DNA of 64,000 nt from Candidatus Obscuribacter sp. (lineage in GTDB: Bacteria > Cyanobacteriota > Vampirovibrionia > Obscuribacterales > Obscuribacteraceae), in contig JADJQZ010000001.1 of the NCBI GenBank assembly GCA_016712465.1, positions 3,348,001 to 3,412,000 on the forward strand. Direction: 5' to 3'. A model generated the notes under the pieces. That model made no database searches. It was given only the letters and a program-made list of their open reading frames with translations, and had not been told where the DNA came from. Below, in pieces: positions 1 through 8,282 of the stretch; position 1 is the stretch's first letter; each line of letters starts with the position of its first letter. The translations under genes were made by a program, and so were the position numbers.

Positions 1-322
1 CTGCCGGTTTTGGTCGATGCCTGGCTAGCATGTCTCGAAAGTGGTCGATGCCTCCAGGATACCCTCTCTCTTTCACCATTGCATACAGCCGCGATCCCGT
101 CAGTCTCGGATACTTCTGCAGCACAGAACGGATGTACGGCAAATACGGGTCAATCAACGAACGCCTGATCCTGACCCGCTCAACGCTAATTCCATTTCTG
201 GTTAATACCCGATCAACTACACCGTGATGAATCTGTAGCTGCCTGGCGATGGTGCCTCTTTTCCACTTCTCTGCGTAAAACAAGCGCAGGATCTCTGATT
301 CTACTTCTTTTGAAACGCCCAC
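1..322 (-). CDS. istA: IS21-family transposase IstA, N-terminal part (cut by window edge)
   Basis: Read on the minus strand from a GTG at 322 there are 107 open codons running off the window. The start has an AGGAGG five bases upstream. The protein begins VGVSKEVESEILRLFYAEKW and continues with a helix-turn-helix stretch (RGTIARQLQIHHGVVDRVL, about residues 22-40), then RIRRSLIDPYLPYIRSVL and GYPGGIDHFRDML, the pattern of the IS21 IstA N-terminal DNA-binding region. IstA is the DDE transposase that works with the ATPase IstB. The DDE core and istB would lie left of position 1. I judge it a real IS21-type transposase; whether it is intact cannot be seen. Confidence 0.85.
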   Translation of the reverse strand, partial: MGVSKEVESEILRLFYAEKWKRGTIARQLQIHHGVVDRVLTRNGISVERVRIRRSLIDPYLPYIRSVLQKYPRLTGSRLYAMVKERGYPGGIDHFRDMLARHRPKPA

Positions 323-759
323 TGTTACCTCCTGTTGTTCTTCCCAGGCGACATCGCCCGATGAAGTCTTGGCGTGCGAACGGCCCACAAAGACGGCGCA
401 ACCGCTGCAGCGAATTAACACTGCATCTTCAGCCGGCTCAAATTTTGTGATTTCCGTAGAGACCACTTCCTCGGTCTCTGGACAAACAATGTCATCCTGA
501 CAAGCCAGAAGGGAACCATGATGCGTCACTTCTTCTTTGCACCGCCTCTTGTATTCTGCCTGCCGGCGGCTGTGATTTAGCGCACCCCTAAAGCTGCGCT
601 GGTAACGCCGCCCGGCTCAGCCTGTCCCTGTCGGCGGTTTAATTTCGCGCAATCCTGGCTGCAATATCGGTTACCCCGGTCACAGCTCCTGCAAAGCCTT
701 ACCTGTTCCCGGCATCGGGCGCAGTTGAACAGTCGAAAGGAATCTTGCTCATCGTCCAC
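323..759 (-). pseudogene. IS21-associated small zinc-ribbon protein, frameshifted
   Basis: The first frame (GTG at 759) encodes a Cys-rich start, FNCARCREQVRLCRSCDRGN followed by RYCSQDC, resembling the small zinc-ribbon ORF found upstream of istA in some IS21-like elements. That frame stops at 577. The continuation (AGRRYQRSF, then RRQAEYKRRCKEEVTHHG and CSGCAVFVGRSH) lies in another frame from about 616. This implies loss of one base near 615-625. The second frame has no stop and runs in phase into istA at 322, so an unbroken version could be read through into the transposase. No slippery heptamer is visible, so decay or an indel error is likelier than programmed frameshifting. Confidence 0.6.
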
Positions 760-837
760 TCAATGAGCAAAAAGGCCTGGACAGGACTCAATTCTTGTAG
801 GAAACTCTCTCCTTCATCGTCCAATAGATGAATCCAG

Positions 838-872
838 GGGTTCAAGTTGCCGCTTGAACCCTTGACCTTTTT
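838..872 (+). terminator. hairpin with T-tract upstream of the IS genes
   Basis: A perfect 9-bp stem (838-846 with 853-861, loop TTGCCG) is followed by CTTTTT at 867-872. It points in the plus direction, away from the IS genes. It may be a terminator, or the subterminal hairpin of the IS element; the end of the element was not identified. Confidence 0.35.
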
Positions 873-1051
873 GCTAATTCCTAATTTCTCAAATCAACCC
901 GAGAGGAACAATTGCTCGCGGTCGATATATTTCCGATATGCGTGGCGAAACGCCGTCAATAAATACGCGCTTCTAAAACGCCGTCAACAATTTACCGATC
1001 AGACTTCCGATGGCGATGAAAGAATACGAAGAGAGGTAAGAGAGAATCCAA

Positions 1052-1786
1052 TTGGCAGAAGAAGCAGACACAGTATTAGTTCAGGTAGACCTTACTTATC
1101 GAGGGTTGACGTCCTATAGCGACAAGGGATTCATGGAATCGCGAGACCAGCCAGATTCGGCGGAGACGGAAATCCATAAGCTGACTTTCTCAACACACTT
1201 TAGGCGTCCCAATTTTTTCAGGTTTGAATGGTGCGATTCCGATCGTGAAGGGGTCAACGTGATTTGGTGCGATGGCAAAAACGCTTTCGCCAAGTACTCA
1301 TATGAAAACAAAGCAAGACATGCCGAAACTCTGCGCCTGGCTATAGCTGGAGCAACTGGCGTCTCTAGCGGTACGGCGTACACTATATCGACTTTGCTGA
1401 TGGAAGATGTTGGCCGACGCAAACTGACGGATATGAGAGACTCTGTCTACCGAGGAGCGGAAATAGTCAACGGTGAAGATTGCCACCATCTGCAAGACGC
1501 TAACAGAGACCGGCACATTTTCATTTCCAAATCGAAATCTACAATTTTGAGAATCGACGAGGACTATGTGATCGCTGCCGGAAGCACTGAGAAGGCTCTC
1601 AAGTCAACTAGGTTCAGATCGATTGGTCTCTTTATGCTTTGGCTTCGGCATGTAATTGAGTTCCGCTCTGAACCCGATGAAGACCTTCGGGTAATAAGTT
1701 CTACGGTTTACGATCAAGTATTATTGAATCCCGACATCCCAGATTTTTACTTCTCCGAAGCGGGCCCAGCAAACACAACTCCCTAA
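1052..1786 (+). CDS. LolA/DUF2092-like protein lacking a signal peptide
   Basis: The 244-residue product has the pattern of secreted LolA-fold proteins (DUF2092-like): a start YRGLTSYSDKGF, then FRRPNFFRFEW, VIWCDGKNAFAKY and, near residue 140, GAEIVNGEDCHHL followed by IFISKSKSTILRI. Such proteins normally carry a signal peptide, but this frame opens with a TTG at 1052 directly at the mature part, and an in-frame stop lies at 1037. The N-terminus may have been lost or frameshifted; two copies of a 12-base repeat sit just upstream (948-959 and 977-988). No gene partner is obvious. The family call is tentative and no function can be assigned. Confidence 0.5.
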   Translation: MAEEADTVLVQVDLTYRGLTSYSDKGFMESRDQPDSAETEIHKLTFSTHFRRPNFFRFEWCDSDREGVNVIWCDGKNAFAKYSYENKARHAETLRLAIAGATGVSSGTAYTISTLLMEDVGRRKLTDMRDSVYRGAEIVNGEDCHHLQDANRDRHIFISKSKSTILRIDEDYVIAAGSTEKALKSTRFRSIGLFMLWLRHVIEFRSEPDEDLRVISSTVYDQVLLNPDIPDFYFSEAGPANTTP

Positions 1787-2077
1787 GTCACACCATTTCA
1801 GAGAGTCGCCAGCTTCTCAGGAGAGCAACACCCAGCTTCTACGCGAATCGTCGCCAGCCCCCTACATCACACCGCAATAAGCTGAAAGGGAATGCAAACT
1901 TACCTAAAAAGGGGAAGAAAGCACCAGGAGCACCGACACACTACTCAACCAGAATCCTCGCAACCGCTCCCTTTGCATGGTCCGTGAATATTTTCAGCGC
2001 TACTCTCTTTCTTATTTCAGGGTTACAATTGAAACTATGAAGACAATTGTCCATTTACTTAGGGTGGCGTTTTAGTA

Positions 2078-2320
2078 ATGCCCATCAAGCAAAACTGTAG
2101 AACCTGGACTCCAACAAAAAAACAGAAGTACTGCCTGGCCTATATTGTTGGCTATTCATATGGGCTTCTAGGTCCACCTGGTCCTGTATGGCTTGAATCT
2201 TGCTTTATAGAACATCTGCGTACAAGCTTTGCGCAAAATTGGCTTGCCGCTCTGGCCTGTGGCCTTTACGGCTTATTGTTCTACTGGTTTTGGACGAAGG
2301 TATGGAATTCACGTAAATAG
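2078..2320 (+). CDS. small hypothetical membrane protein
   Basis: An 80-residue frame with two hydrophobic stretches (about residues 18-42 and 55-73, the latter containing WLAALACGLYGLLFYWFW) and a Lys/Arg-rich start. The Shine-Dalgarno is weak (GGTGGCG upstream of the ATG). It stands alone in a sparse region and I recognise no family. It may be a real small membrane protein or chance; the aromatic-rich helices are the only support. Confidence 0.35.
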   Translation: MPIKQNCRTWTPTKKQKYCLAYIVGYSYGLLGPPGPVWLESCFIEHLRTSFAQNWLAALACGLYGLLFYWFWTKVWNSRK

Positions 2321-2635
2321 GCCTGGACTCTTGGGTTGTGGCAATCAGGGTACAAGCAGCATCCACTTTATTACCAGCTACTCAGATGGCACTAGCGAGT
2401 AACACATAGAATCTAACGCAACGAACATCAGAATTAACAGAAGCCAACCAAGCAATCGACAGTCAATTGAGTCCCACGTTTGAACGCGAAAGTACGGATT
2501 TAACAGCTTCTTGCGCTGATGAACCTCCTGCGAAGAGCCCCAAAACCGGACAACAGCGTTTCAGGCAAGCCTCAAACCCACTGAATAGAATGTAGTTCAA
2601 GACCGGTTCCAGCATGTTACGTATCAGAACCAGCA
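2321..2635. other. 315-base intergenic stretch, no gene seen
   Basis: No convincing coding frame, repeat or hairpin. It probably holds the promoter of the TPR gene that follows, but no clear -35/-10 pair stands out. Confidence 0.5.
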
Positions 2636-3874
2636 ATGAAAAACATTCTTAGCCCATTCGTGGCATCGCTTCCACTGTCAATAGCAATCACAATAAGTGC
2701 CCCCTTAAATGCATTGGCGCAAGATTATGGTCTTCACTCCGAGCACTCAACCACCATTGCGCCTACGCAAGCTAGCGACAAGGAGGGAAAGACCCGGGCC
2801 GACTGGCGCTGGGAAGAAGACAAACTCATCGCAACTCTAGGGACTAAGCCTAAAGAATCCCTGGCAGCGCTTAATGCCGAGATAAACAAGCGCAGACGCG
2901 AAGATCCAAAAAAACCAAGCCTCTCTTTCTCATTGAACGTGATCGGCTATCAATTAACAGAGCTAGGCAGATATGCCGACGCGGAACCGTTTCTGAAGGA
3001 AGCAATAGCACTACGTAAAGCCTTGAGATCTACAAAACCGGCGGAATTAGGACAAAGCTACAGCAATCTAGCTCTTCTGTTCATAGAGCAAGGTCGTATA
3101 AAGGATGCTGAGCCGCTCATTTTCGAGGCCATTAAATTAAGAGCCGAAGATACGGAAGATCCTTCGGCAGTAGCCAAAAGTAGAATTGTGCTCGCCCGTC
3201 TCTATGCAGCCAAAGGTGAGCTGGTTAATGCTGAAGAGCAGTTAAAAGAAGCACTCCGGAGTTTTGACACTCCTTCCGTAGAGAAATCAGAAACGGTTCC
3301 CTGGGGAGAATTTCTCCTATTCTGCGCCTACAACATTGCCAATCCCGGCGGCAGCAACATTCGACTGAGAAAATTCGGAAATGAACTGCAAGAAAGATAT
3401 ACGAAGAAAGAAGTACAGCCATACTTTCGACTGAAGGCTCTCATCGATCTTTCAGGAATATTTATTGCGGAAGGCAAGCACCACCTAGCCAGGCGCATGT
3501 TGGATATTGCTCTAGACAAGGCACCAAGCCACTCAATCTATACAACTAATCACTTAGGCCACGATAAGCTGGAAGCACGCGCCTATGAAAAACTGGGACT
3601 TTTAGCAATAGCACAGGGAAACCTCAGTCAGGCACGGCAATATCTTGCCGAGGCGGAATCTAGAGCAAAGGCTCTTAATGCAGCACCGCCCGTGTATGTT
3701 GCTATCTACTCCGCCCTGGGAGACCTCAATCGGAAGTCCGAAAAGAAAAAAGAAGCCGCACACTACTACCGCCGAGCCGCAGAGATGCAGGACTCCATGA
3801 CCGGAGCAGAAAACGCACGGGTAAAGGCCCTGCGAAACCTGGCTGATTCAGTAGACCCGAGCCACAAGCCTTAA
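2636..3874 (+). CDS. secreted TPR-repeat protein
   Basis: A 412-residue protein with a cleavable signal peptide (hydrophobic core about 8-22, cleavage likely after ALNALA near residue 28). The rest is helical TPR-type repeat: ELGRYADAEPFLKEAIALRK, QGRIKDAEPLIFEAIKLRA, KGELVNAEEQLKEALRSF and, near the C-terminus, RKSEKKKEAAHYYRRAAEMQ. The 'DAEPLxxEAIxLR' style is the kinesin-light-chain-like TPR type. TPRs are protein-interaction scaffolds; no enzymatic domain is present, so the partner is unknown. It probably acts outside the cytoplasmic membrane. Gene boundaries are clear; the exact role is not. Confidence 0.8.
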   Translation: MKNILSPFVASLPLSIAITISAPLNALAQDYGLHSEHSTTIAPTQASDKEGKTRADWRWEEDKLIATLGTKPKESLAALNAEINKRRREDPKKPSLSFSLNVIGYQLTELGRYADAEPFLKEAIALRKALRSTKPAELGQSYSNLALLFIEQGRIKDAEPLIFEAIKLRAEDTEDPSAVAKSRIVLARLYAAKGELVNAEEQLKEALRSFDTPSVEKSETVPWGEFLLFCAYNIANPGGSNIRLRKFGNELQERYTKKEVQPYFRLKALIDLSGIFIAEGKHHLARRMLDIALDKAPSHSIYTTNHLGHDKLEARAYEKLGLLAIAQGNLSQARQYLAEAESRAKALNAAPPVYVAIYSALGDLNRKSEKKKEAAHYYRRAAEMQDSMTGAENARVKALRNLADSVDPSHKP

Positions 3875-3956
3875 AACCTGCCTACATGCCCCCAAAAGAC
3901 TTCAAAAGAAGGAGCCGATGGGTTAGAGTATGGACTGTTTCCAAAGGTAAGCACAC

Positions 3957-6425
3957 GTGCAGGTAATTCTGGCGGAGAAGCCCTCCGTAGCCCGAGATAT
4001 CGCGGCTGTGGTAGGGGCAAAAACGAAAAGAGATGGCTACTTTGAGGGCAATGGCTATGCCGTTACATATGCCTTCGGCCACCTGGTCACCCTGGCTGAA
4101 CCCGAGGATATGAACCCGGCCTGGGGCAAGCCCTGGCGACTGGCTCAACTGCCCATGGTACCCACAGACTGGAAGTACCGGGTGGTGGAAAAATCGGCCA
4201 GCCAGTTCAATGTAATTAAAAAGCTCTTCCTCGACAAAGACACCGCCTCCATAATCTGCGCCACAGACGCCGGAAGGGAAGGGGAACACATATTCAGACT
4301 GATTTACAGGCTTTCCGGCACAAACAAACCGGTGGAAAGGCTGTGGATTAGTTCCCTGACGGCAGATGCCATCAAGGACGGCATTAAGAAATTGAAGCCC
4401 GCCAAAGAGTTCGATAACCTGGCCAGTGCTGCTGCAGCCAGGGCCCATGCCGACTGGGTTGTGGGTCTGAACTTCACCAGAGCCTATACAACCATCAATA
4501 ATCAGCTCTGCACCATAGGCCGTGTGCAGACACCGACACTGGCTCTTATTGTTGAAAGACAAAAGACCATAGACAATTTTCAGTCTACGCCTTTTTACGA
4601 AATTCTCGCGACCTTTGAGCCGGGCTTTGTGGCCAGGTATATCACACCGGAAGCCGAACCTCAGACAAAACTGAAAGACAAAGCTGTTGCCCAGGCTATT
4701 GTCAAAGACATCACGCCTGTAAAAGCAGGGGTGGTAAAGTCTGTCGTCACCAGTGAAAAGAAAGCCAAGGCACCAGCCCTCTACGACCTTTTGACCTTGC
4801 AGAAAGAAGCCAACAAGCGCTTCGGCTATACCGCCCAGGAGACCCTGAACCTGGCTCAGAGCCTCTATGAAGAGCACAAACTAATCTCTTATCCGAGAAC
4901 CGAATCAAGACATCTTTCCAACGATATGGTGGAAGAGCTGCCGCGCATCGTGTCTTCCCTGCTGAAAGCACCAACCATTACCAAGAAGGTAAAAGACGCT
5001 TTTGCCGCCGAAGGCATTGTTCCCGGCTCAATTACCGCCAAACTATTGAGTCCCAAGCTGAGCAAAGCCTATGTGGATGATACTAAGCTCACTGATCACC
5101 ACGCCATCATTCCTACCTTCAATACGCCGGGTTCCCTACCTGATAAACAGCGCAATATATACGATCTTGTGGTGGCAAGATTCTTGAGTATCTTCCTGCC
5201 CCCGGAAGTGCGCGATGAAACCACAATTATTCTGAGCCTCGACAAACACGACTTCCGCGCCCGGGGCGTAGTCATAAAGGTGGAAGGCTGGACGGTCATG
5301 GAGCCGAAAGCCAAGGAAAAAGAGAAGAAGAAAAGCAAGGACGAAGACGAGGAAGCGCAGCAGCTTCCCGCTCTAACAGTGGCTCAAAACGTGCCCAAGC
5401 AAAAAGCGGAATTGAAAGAAAGAAAAACCAATCCGCCCAAGCCATACGATGACTCCAGTTTGCTCACAGCCATGAAAAATGCCGGGCAAGAGTTGGACGA
5501 CGAAGATCTGGCCAGCTATATGAAGCAGAAAGGGCTTGGCACTCCGGCTACTCGCGCCGCCATTATCGAGCGGCTTTTACAGACCGGCTATGTAGAGAGA
5601 AACAAGAAGAGCCTGGTGCCCACCATTAAAGGTAAGACCCTGATCGAGCAGGTGCACCAGGACCTCAAAGATATTGCCCTCACCGCTAACTGGGAGCAGA
5701 AACTGGCCGATATGCAAGACGGCAAGATGGAAAGAGAAAGTTTTGAAAAAGACATTGCCGACTTCGTCTGCAGAATTTTGCCTGATGTGACCAGCGACAC
5801 CGGAGCTATGGTAAGAGCCGGTTCCGGCATAGGGCTTTGCCCTCTGTGCAAAAAAGGAGTGGTGCGCCCCACCCCTAAAGGAGCCGGCTGCAACCGCTGG
5901 AAGGAAGGTTGCGCTTTCAATATCTGGAGAGAGCAGCGAGGCAAATCGCTGACCGATGCTCAAATCAAAGAGCTGGTAGAAAAGCGCAGCACCAAGGTAA
6001 TTAAAGGCTTCAAAAAGAAAGACGGCTCCGGTACTTATGATGCGCGGCTGGTGATAAATGAAGAAGGAAAAGTTGTCTTCAGCCTGGACTCCGCAGAAGG
6101 GCAGGAGGAAGTAGATTTTGGTGCTTGTCCACAATGCAAAGAAGGCAAGCTGAGAATGTCGCCCAAAGCAGTGGGCTGCAGTCGCTGGAAAGAGGGCTGC
6201 AACTTCACCATCTGGCGTACTCAGTACGGTAAAGAACTGAGCGTGGAGATTATCAAGGAACTCTTGGAAAAGAAAGAGACCGGCGTAATAGAAGGCTTTC
6301 AAAAGAAAGCTGGAAACGGCAGCTATAGCGCCAGACTGGTCATGGGTGAAGACTTCAAGGTAAAACTGGATTTTGCCGCTCCCCGCGCCCAGGAGGGCAA
6401 GAGTACGGCAGAATCAGCTAGTTAG
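3957..6425 (+). CDS. topB: DNA topoisomerase III (type IA)
   Basis: Cuts and rejoins one DNA strand to relax or decatenate DNA. The Toprim domain opens the protein (ILAEKPSVARDIA, Glu7; then CATDAGREGEHIFR with the acidic metal ligands). The active-site Tyr312 lies in LISYPRTESRHLS. The core ends about residue 610 after a charged linker (about 445-465, Lys/Glu/Asp-rich). Two C-terminal zinc-ribbon repeats follow, each with CPxCK, GCxRWKEGC and a KELxEK...GF.KK segment (about residues 625-715 and 720-810). Start is a GTG with AAGG upstream. Its final codons (LDFAAPRAQEGK) occur a second time at 7205-7240 beyond the next two genes. Confidence 0.93.
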   Translation: MQVILAEKPSVARDIAAVVGAKTKRDGYFEGNGYAVTYAFGHLVTLAEPEDMNPAWGKPWRLAQLPMVPTDWKYRVVEKSASQFNVIKKLFLDKDTASIICATDAGREGEHIFRLIYRLSGTNKPVERLWISSLTADAIKDGIKKLKPAKEFDNLASAAAARAHADWVVGLNFTRAYTTINNQLCTIGRVQTPTLALIVERQKTIDNFQSTPFYEILATFEPGFVARYITPEAEPQTKLKDKAVAQAIVKDITPVKAGVVKSVVTSEKKAKAPALYDLLTLQKEANKRFGYTAQETLNLAQSLYEEHKLISYPRTESRHLSNDMVEELPRIVSSLLKAPTITKKVKDAFAAEGIVPGSITAKLLSPKLSKAYVDDTKLTDHHAIIPTFNTPGSLPDKQRNIYDLVVARFLSIFLPPEVRDETTIILSLDKHDFRARGVVIKVEGWTVMEPKAKEKEKKKSKDEDEEAQQLPALTVAQNVPKQKAELKERKTNPPKPYDDSSLLTAMKNAGQELDDEDLASYMKQKGLGTPATRAAIIERLLQTGYVERNKKSLVPTIKGKTLIEQVHQDLKDIALTANWEQKLADMQDGKMERESFEKDIADFVCRILPDVTSDTGAMVRAGSGIGLCPLCKKGVVRPTPKGAGCNRWKEGCAFNIWREQRGKSLTDAQIKELVEKRSTKVIKGFKKKDGSGTYDARLVINEEGKVVFSLDSAEGQEEVDFGACPQCKEGKLRMSPKAVGCSRWKEGCNFTIWRTQYGKELSVEIIKELLEKKETGVIEGFQKKAGNGSYSARLVMGEDFKVKLDFAAPRAQEGKSTAESAS
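6369..6402 (+). repeat. topB 3'-end repeat, copy 1
   Basis: A 34-base segment inside the last codons of topB that recurs at 7208-7241 with 32 of 34 bases identical. The two copies bracket the toxin-antitoxin pair, 839 bases apart start to start. Confidence 0.85.
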
Positions 6426-6525
6426 CCTATTTTTTCAAGAGAAGGAATAAAGGCATTCGAGTTGGGCAAATCATTGCTCCGCATAACTCAATCGAAATCA
6501 GACATACAACTTCTCAGCAATCAAA

Positions 6526-6855
6526 TCAGCGAATCTCTACGACTTTAGATCCGTCCTCAATGGCCTGGAGTAGACGCACAAGTAGAGTGTCAAAGACAGA
6601 GAAAAGAACTGAGTTTCGACAGTTTCCAAGCCTGACCCAAACTACTGGAGGACCGTTCTTGTCACATCCGGATAAATGAAAAAAATCCTCGTCCTTAGTT
6701 ACAATCACATAGTCATTGGTTCTTGCGTATTCCCAAATTTCAATGTCCGAAGATTTTTCCAGAGCGCATTGAGAAACATGGACGGCATCCAATCCATGAC
6801 CGCGAAGATGCTCGACCAGACCGATCGGAAGCTGATTATCGATAAGAAAAATCAC
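6526..6855 (-). CDS. DUF5615 PIN-like toxin candidate
   Basis: A 109-residue protein with the DUF5615 layout: an opening FLIDNQLPIGLVEHLRGHG, then ALEKSSDIEIWEYARTNDYV, a central VTKDEDFF motif and a hydrophobic VVWVRLGNC strand. The acidic residues at each motif (Asp6, the DIEIW segment, KDEDF) match the metal-binding acids of PIN-like nucleases. It overlaps the upstream DUF433 gene by four bases (ATGA), the usual order antitoxin then toxin, suggesting translational coupling. The family is predicted from context to be a ribonuclease toxin; that activity is not shown here. Confidence 0.82.
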   Translation of the reverse strand: MIFLIDNQLPIGLVEHLRGHGLDAVHVSQCALEKSSDIEIWEYARTNDYVIVTKDEDFFHLSGCDKNGPPVVWVRLGNCRNSVLFSVFDTLLVRLLQAIEDGSKVVEIR

Positions 6856-7088
6856 GCGGACAGCAATACTGGATGATCAGTCTGTCGAGCCGCATACTCA
6901 AGACAAGCTAAAATATCCTCTCGTTCAAGAGTCGGATAATCTTGCAGGATTTCTGAATGCTCAGCACCTGAACTCAATAGTTGCAAGACATCTACAACAC
7001 GCATACGAGTTCCACGCACGCAGGGGCGTCCTCCGCACTTACCCGGTTCAACAGTGATGCGCTTAAGCAAATCCACCTTATCACTCAT
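6852..7088 (-). CDS. DUF433 antitoxin candidate
   Basis: A 78-residue protein with the typical DUF433 sequence: RITVEPGKCGGRPCVRGTRM, then a helix-turn-helix-like VVDVLQLLSSGAEHSEILQDYP and LEREDILACLEYAA. DUF433 proteins are predicted DNA-binding antitoxins paired with DUF5615 toxins, and that partner follows immediately. An AGGAGATACCT sequence precedes the ATG at 7088. Both genes sit between two copies of the topB tail, so the pair looks like an insertion between topB and the protease gene. Confidence 0.85.
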   Translation of the reverse strand: MSDKVDLLKRITVEPGKCGGRPCVRGTRMRVVDVLQLLSSGAEHSEILQDYPTLEREDILACLEYAARQTDHPVLLSA

Positions 7089-7207
7089 AGGTATCTCCTT
7101 GTTCCAGCCAGAAACGCTGAATCCAGACGCGCCAAACAGCCCACACTTCTACAAGCACAATACTGATTATAGCCTAGCCAACCAACTCCTGACAAACCGG
7201 TGATTTA

Positions 7208-7241
7208 GACTTTGCCGCTCCCCGCGCCCAGGAAGGCAAGA
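7208..7241 (+). repeat. topB 3'-end repeat, copy 2
   Basis: Near-identical to 6369-6402. Read in the topB frame from 7205 it still spells LDFAAPRAQEGK, and all differences from copy 1 (including CTG/TTA, GAT/GAC and GAG/GAA codons) are synonymous. It is followed in frame by NQSDEPAPAFTEARS and a stop, an alternative topB C-terminus that overlaps the 3' end of the protease gene. Confidence 0.8.
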
Positions 7242-7242
7242 A

Positions 7243-7971
7243 TCAATCAGACGAGCCGGCACCCGCCTTCACCGAGGCAAGATCCTGAGCGAGGGCGGCA
7301 GAGGGTGTGCCGGCAATTACACCAATCCCCTCCGCTTCCATAATGGCCACCACCTTTCCGTCAGCTCTCAGGATCGGTCCCCCGGAGTCACCGCTTTGAC
7401 TGTTGCGATCCTGGGTTATCACGGAAACCATTGACCGGCCAGGGTCTTCACCGGGCAAAAGGGGTAAATGGCCGGCCAACCTTCGCTCAAAATAGGTTTC
7501 CACGGCACCGGCGGTAGAACCAACGGTGCCAGTGCGGGCACCCAACTTCAAAACAGAATCGGCTGAGCCAAGTGCCCGTTCATCTTCAACCAGTTCCAGG
7601 GGCTGACACTGGGAAGAGGGCAGACCTTTCACTTTCAATATCGCCAGATCATTGGCGCTATCATGCAGCTCAACTTCAAAAGGATAGGATTGTCCGTCAG
7701 GGGTAGTCAGCTTGGCCTTATCGGTAACCGTCGAAATCACATGGTTGTCTGTGGCAAAGCGACAATCAACTGAAGTGCCGTCGCCTACTTTATCAATGGC
7801 AAAACCGGAGCCCAGCGTCACGGGAATCTGATTGGGACCAAGTGCTACAACGTCGGACAAGCCGACCACAGAATCTTTGTGCTCTCGAAAAAGCTGATCG
7901 GCGTCAAAAGTCGGCTTACCCACGGGCGTACTCGCGGTGCCTGTGCCCGTGAGAATTTCATTCTGTGACAT
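7243..7971 (-). CDS. trypsin-like serine protease without signal peptide
   Basis: A 242-residue S1C-type fold. The triad is visible: His in FATDNHVIST, Asp in HDSANDLAILKV, Ser in SQSGDSGGPIL. There is no PDZ domain, unlike HtrA/DegP. The start is well fixed by GGAGGTG five bases before the ATG at 7971, and the N-terminus (MSQNEILTGTG) is polar, so the protein has no signal peptide or anchor. It would therefore stay in the cytoplasm or leave by an unrecognised route, which is unusual for this group. It is convergent with topB and its 3' end overlaps the extra copy of the topB tail. Confidence 0.8.
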   Translation of the reverse strand: MSQNEILTGTGTASTPVGKPTFDADQLFREHKDSVVGLSDVVALGPNQIPVTLGSGFAIDKVGDGTSVDCRFATDNHVISTVTDKAKLTTPDGQSYPFEVELHDSANDLAILKVKGLPSSQCQPLELVEDERALGSADSVLKLGARTGTVGSTAGAVETYFERRLAGHLPLLPGEDPGRSMVSVITQDRNSQSGDSGGPILRADGKVVAIMEAEGIGVIAGTPSAALAQDLASVKAGAGSSD

Positions 7972-8217
7972 TTGCGCACCTCCGTTTCCCCTATTTTCAT
8001 AAAGGCAAATATTGGCAGCAATCGTAATTACACGCTATCCAACCTTAACAATCTCTAGGCATCCAGGGGGATGCTTCGGTAAAACCAGGCGCCGGAGAGG
8101 CACGCTGCAATTTACCCAGACCGCACCAGGGGCAGTTATAGCAAAACTTAAACCGCAGTACGGTTTGCCACTACAGGCAGAGACACTTCGGCGGCGCCGA
8201 CCGTCCGTCATTTACTA

Positions 8218-8282
8218 GCGAACTTTAGTAGCGAATTTTAGCAGCGAACTTTGGTAGCGAATTTTAGTAGCGAACTTTGCTG
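8218..8282. repeat. five 13-base tandem repeats across the ppk stop codon
   Basis: Five consecutive 13-base units of the form GCGAAYTTTRGYA (8218-8230, 8231-8243, 8244-8256, 8257-8269, 8270-8282). The ppk stop codon (8264-8266) lies in the fourth unit, so the first copy codes for the PPK C-terminus and the rest are 3' untranslated. Copy-number change would alter the C-terminal residues. Confidence 0.85.

Noticed and set aside
577..625. Programmed frameshift in the IS21 small ORF
   Set aside because: No slippery heptamer or following stem was found at the junction; a plain one-base loss explains it.
847..1119. 90-codon plus-strand frame before the LolA-like gene
   Set aside because: Arg/Ser-rich with no motif, overlapping the better-supported gene and the IS hairpin; no convincing start.
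3882..4877. 331-codon minus-strand frame inside topB
   Set aside because: It is the complement of a clear topB coding region and has no family resemblance; codon bias of topB creates it.
8012..8218. 68-codon plus-strand frame between the protease and ppk
   Set aside because: Basic, composition-driven sequence without a Shine-Dalgarno or recognisable pattern.
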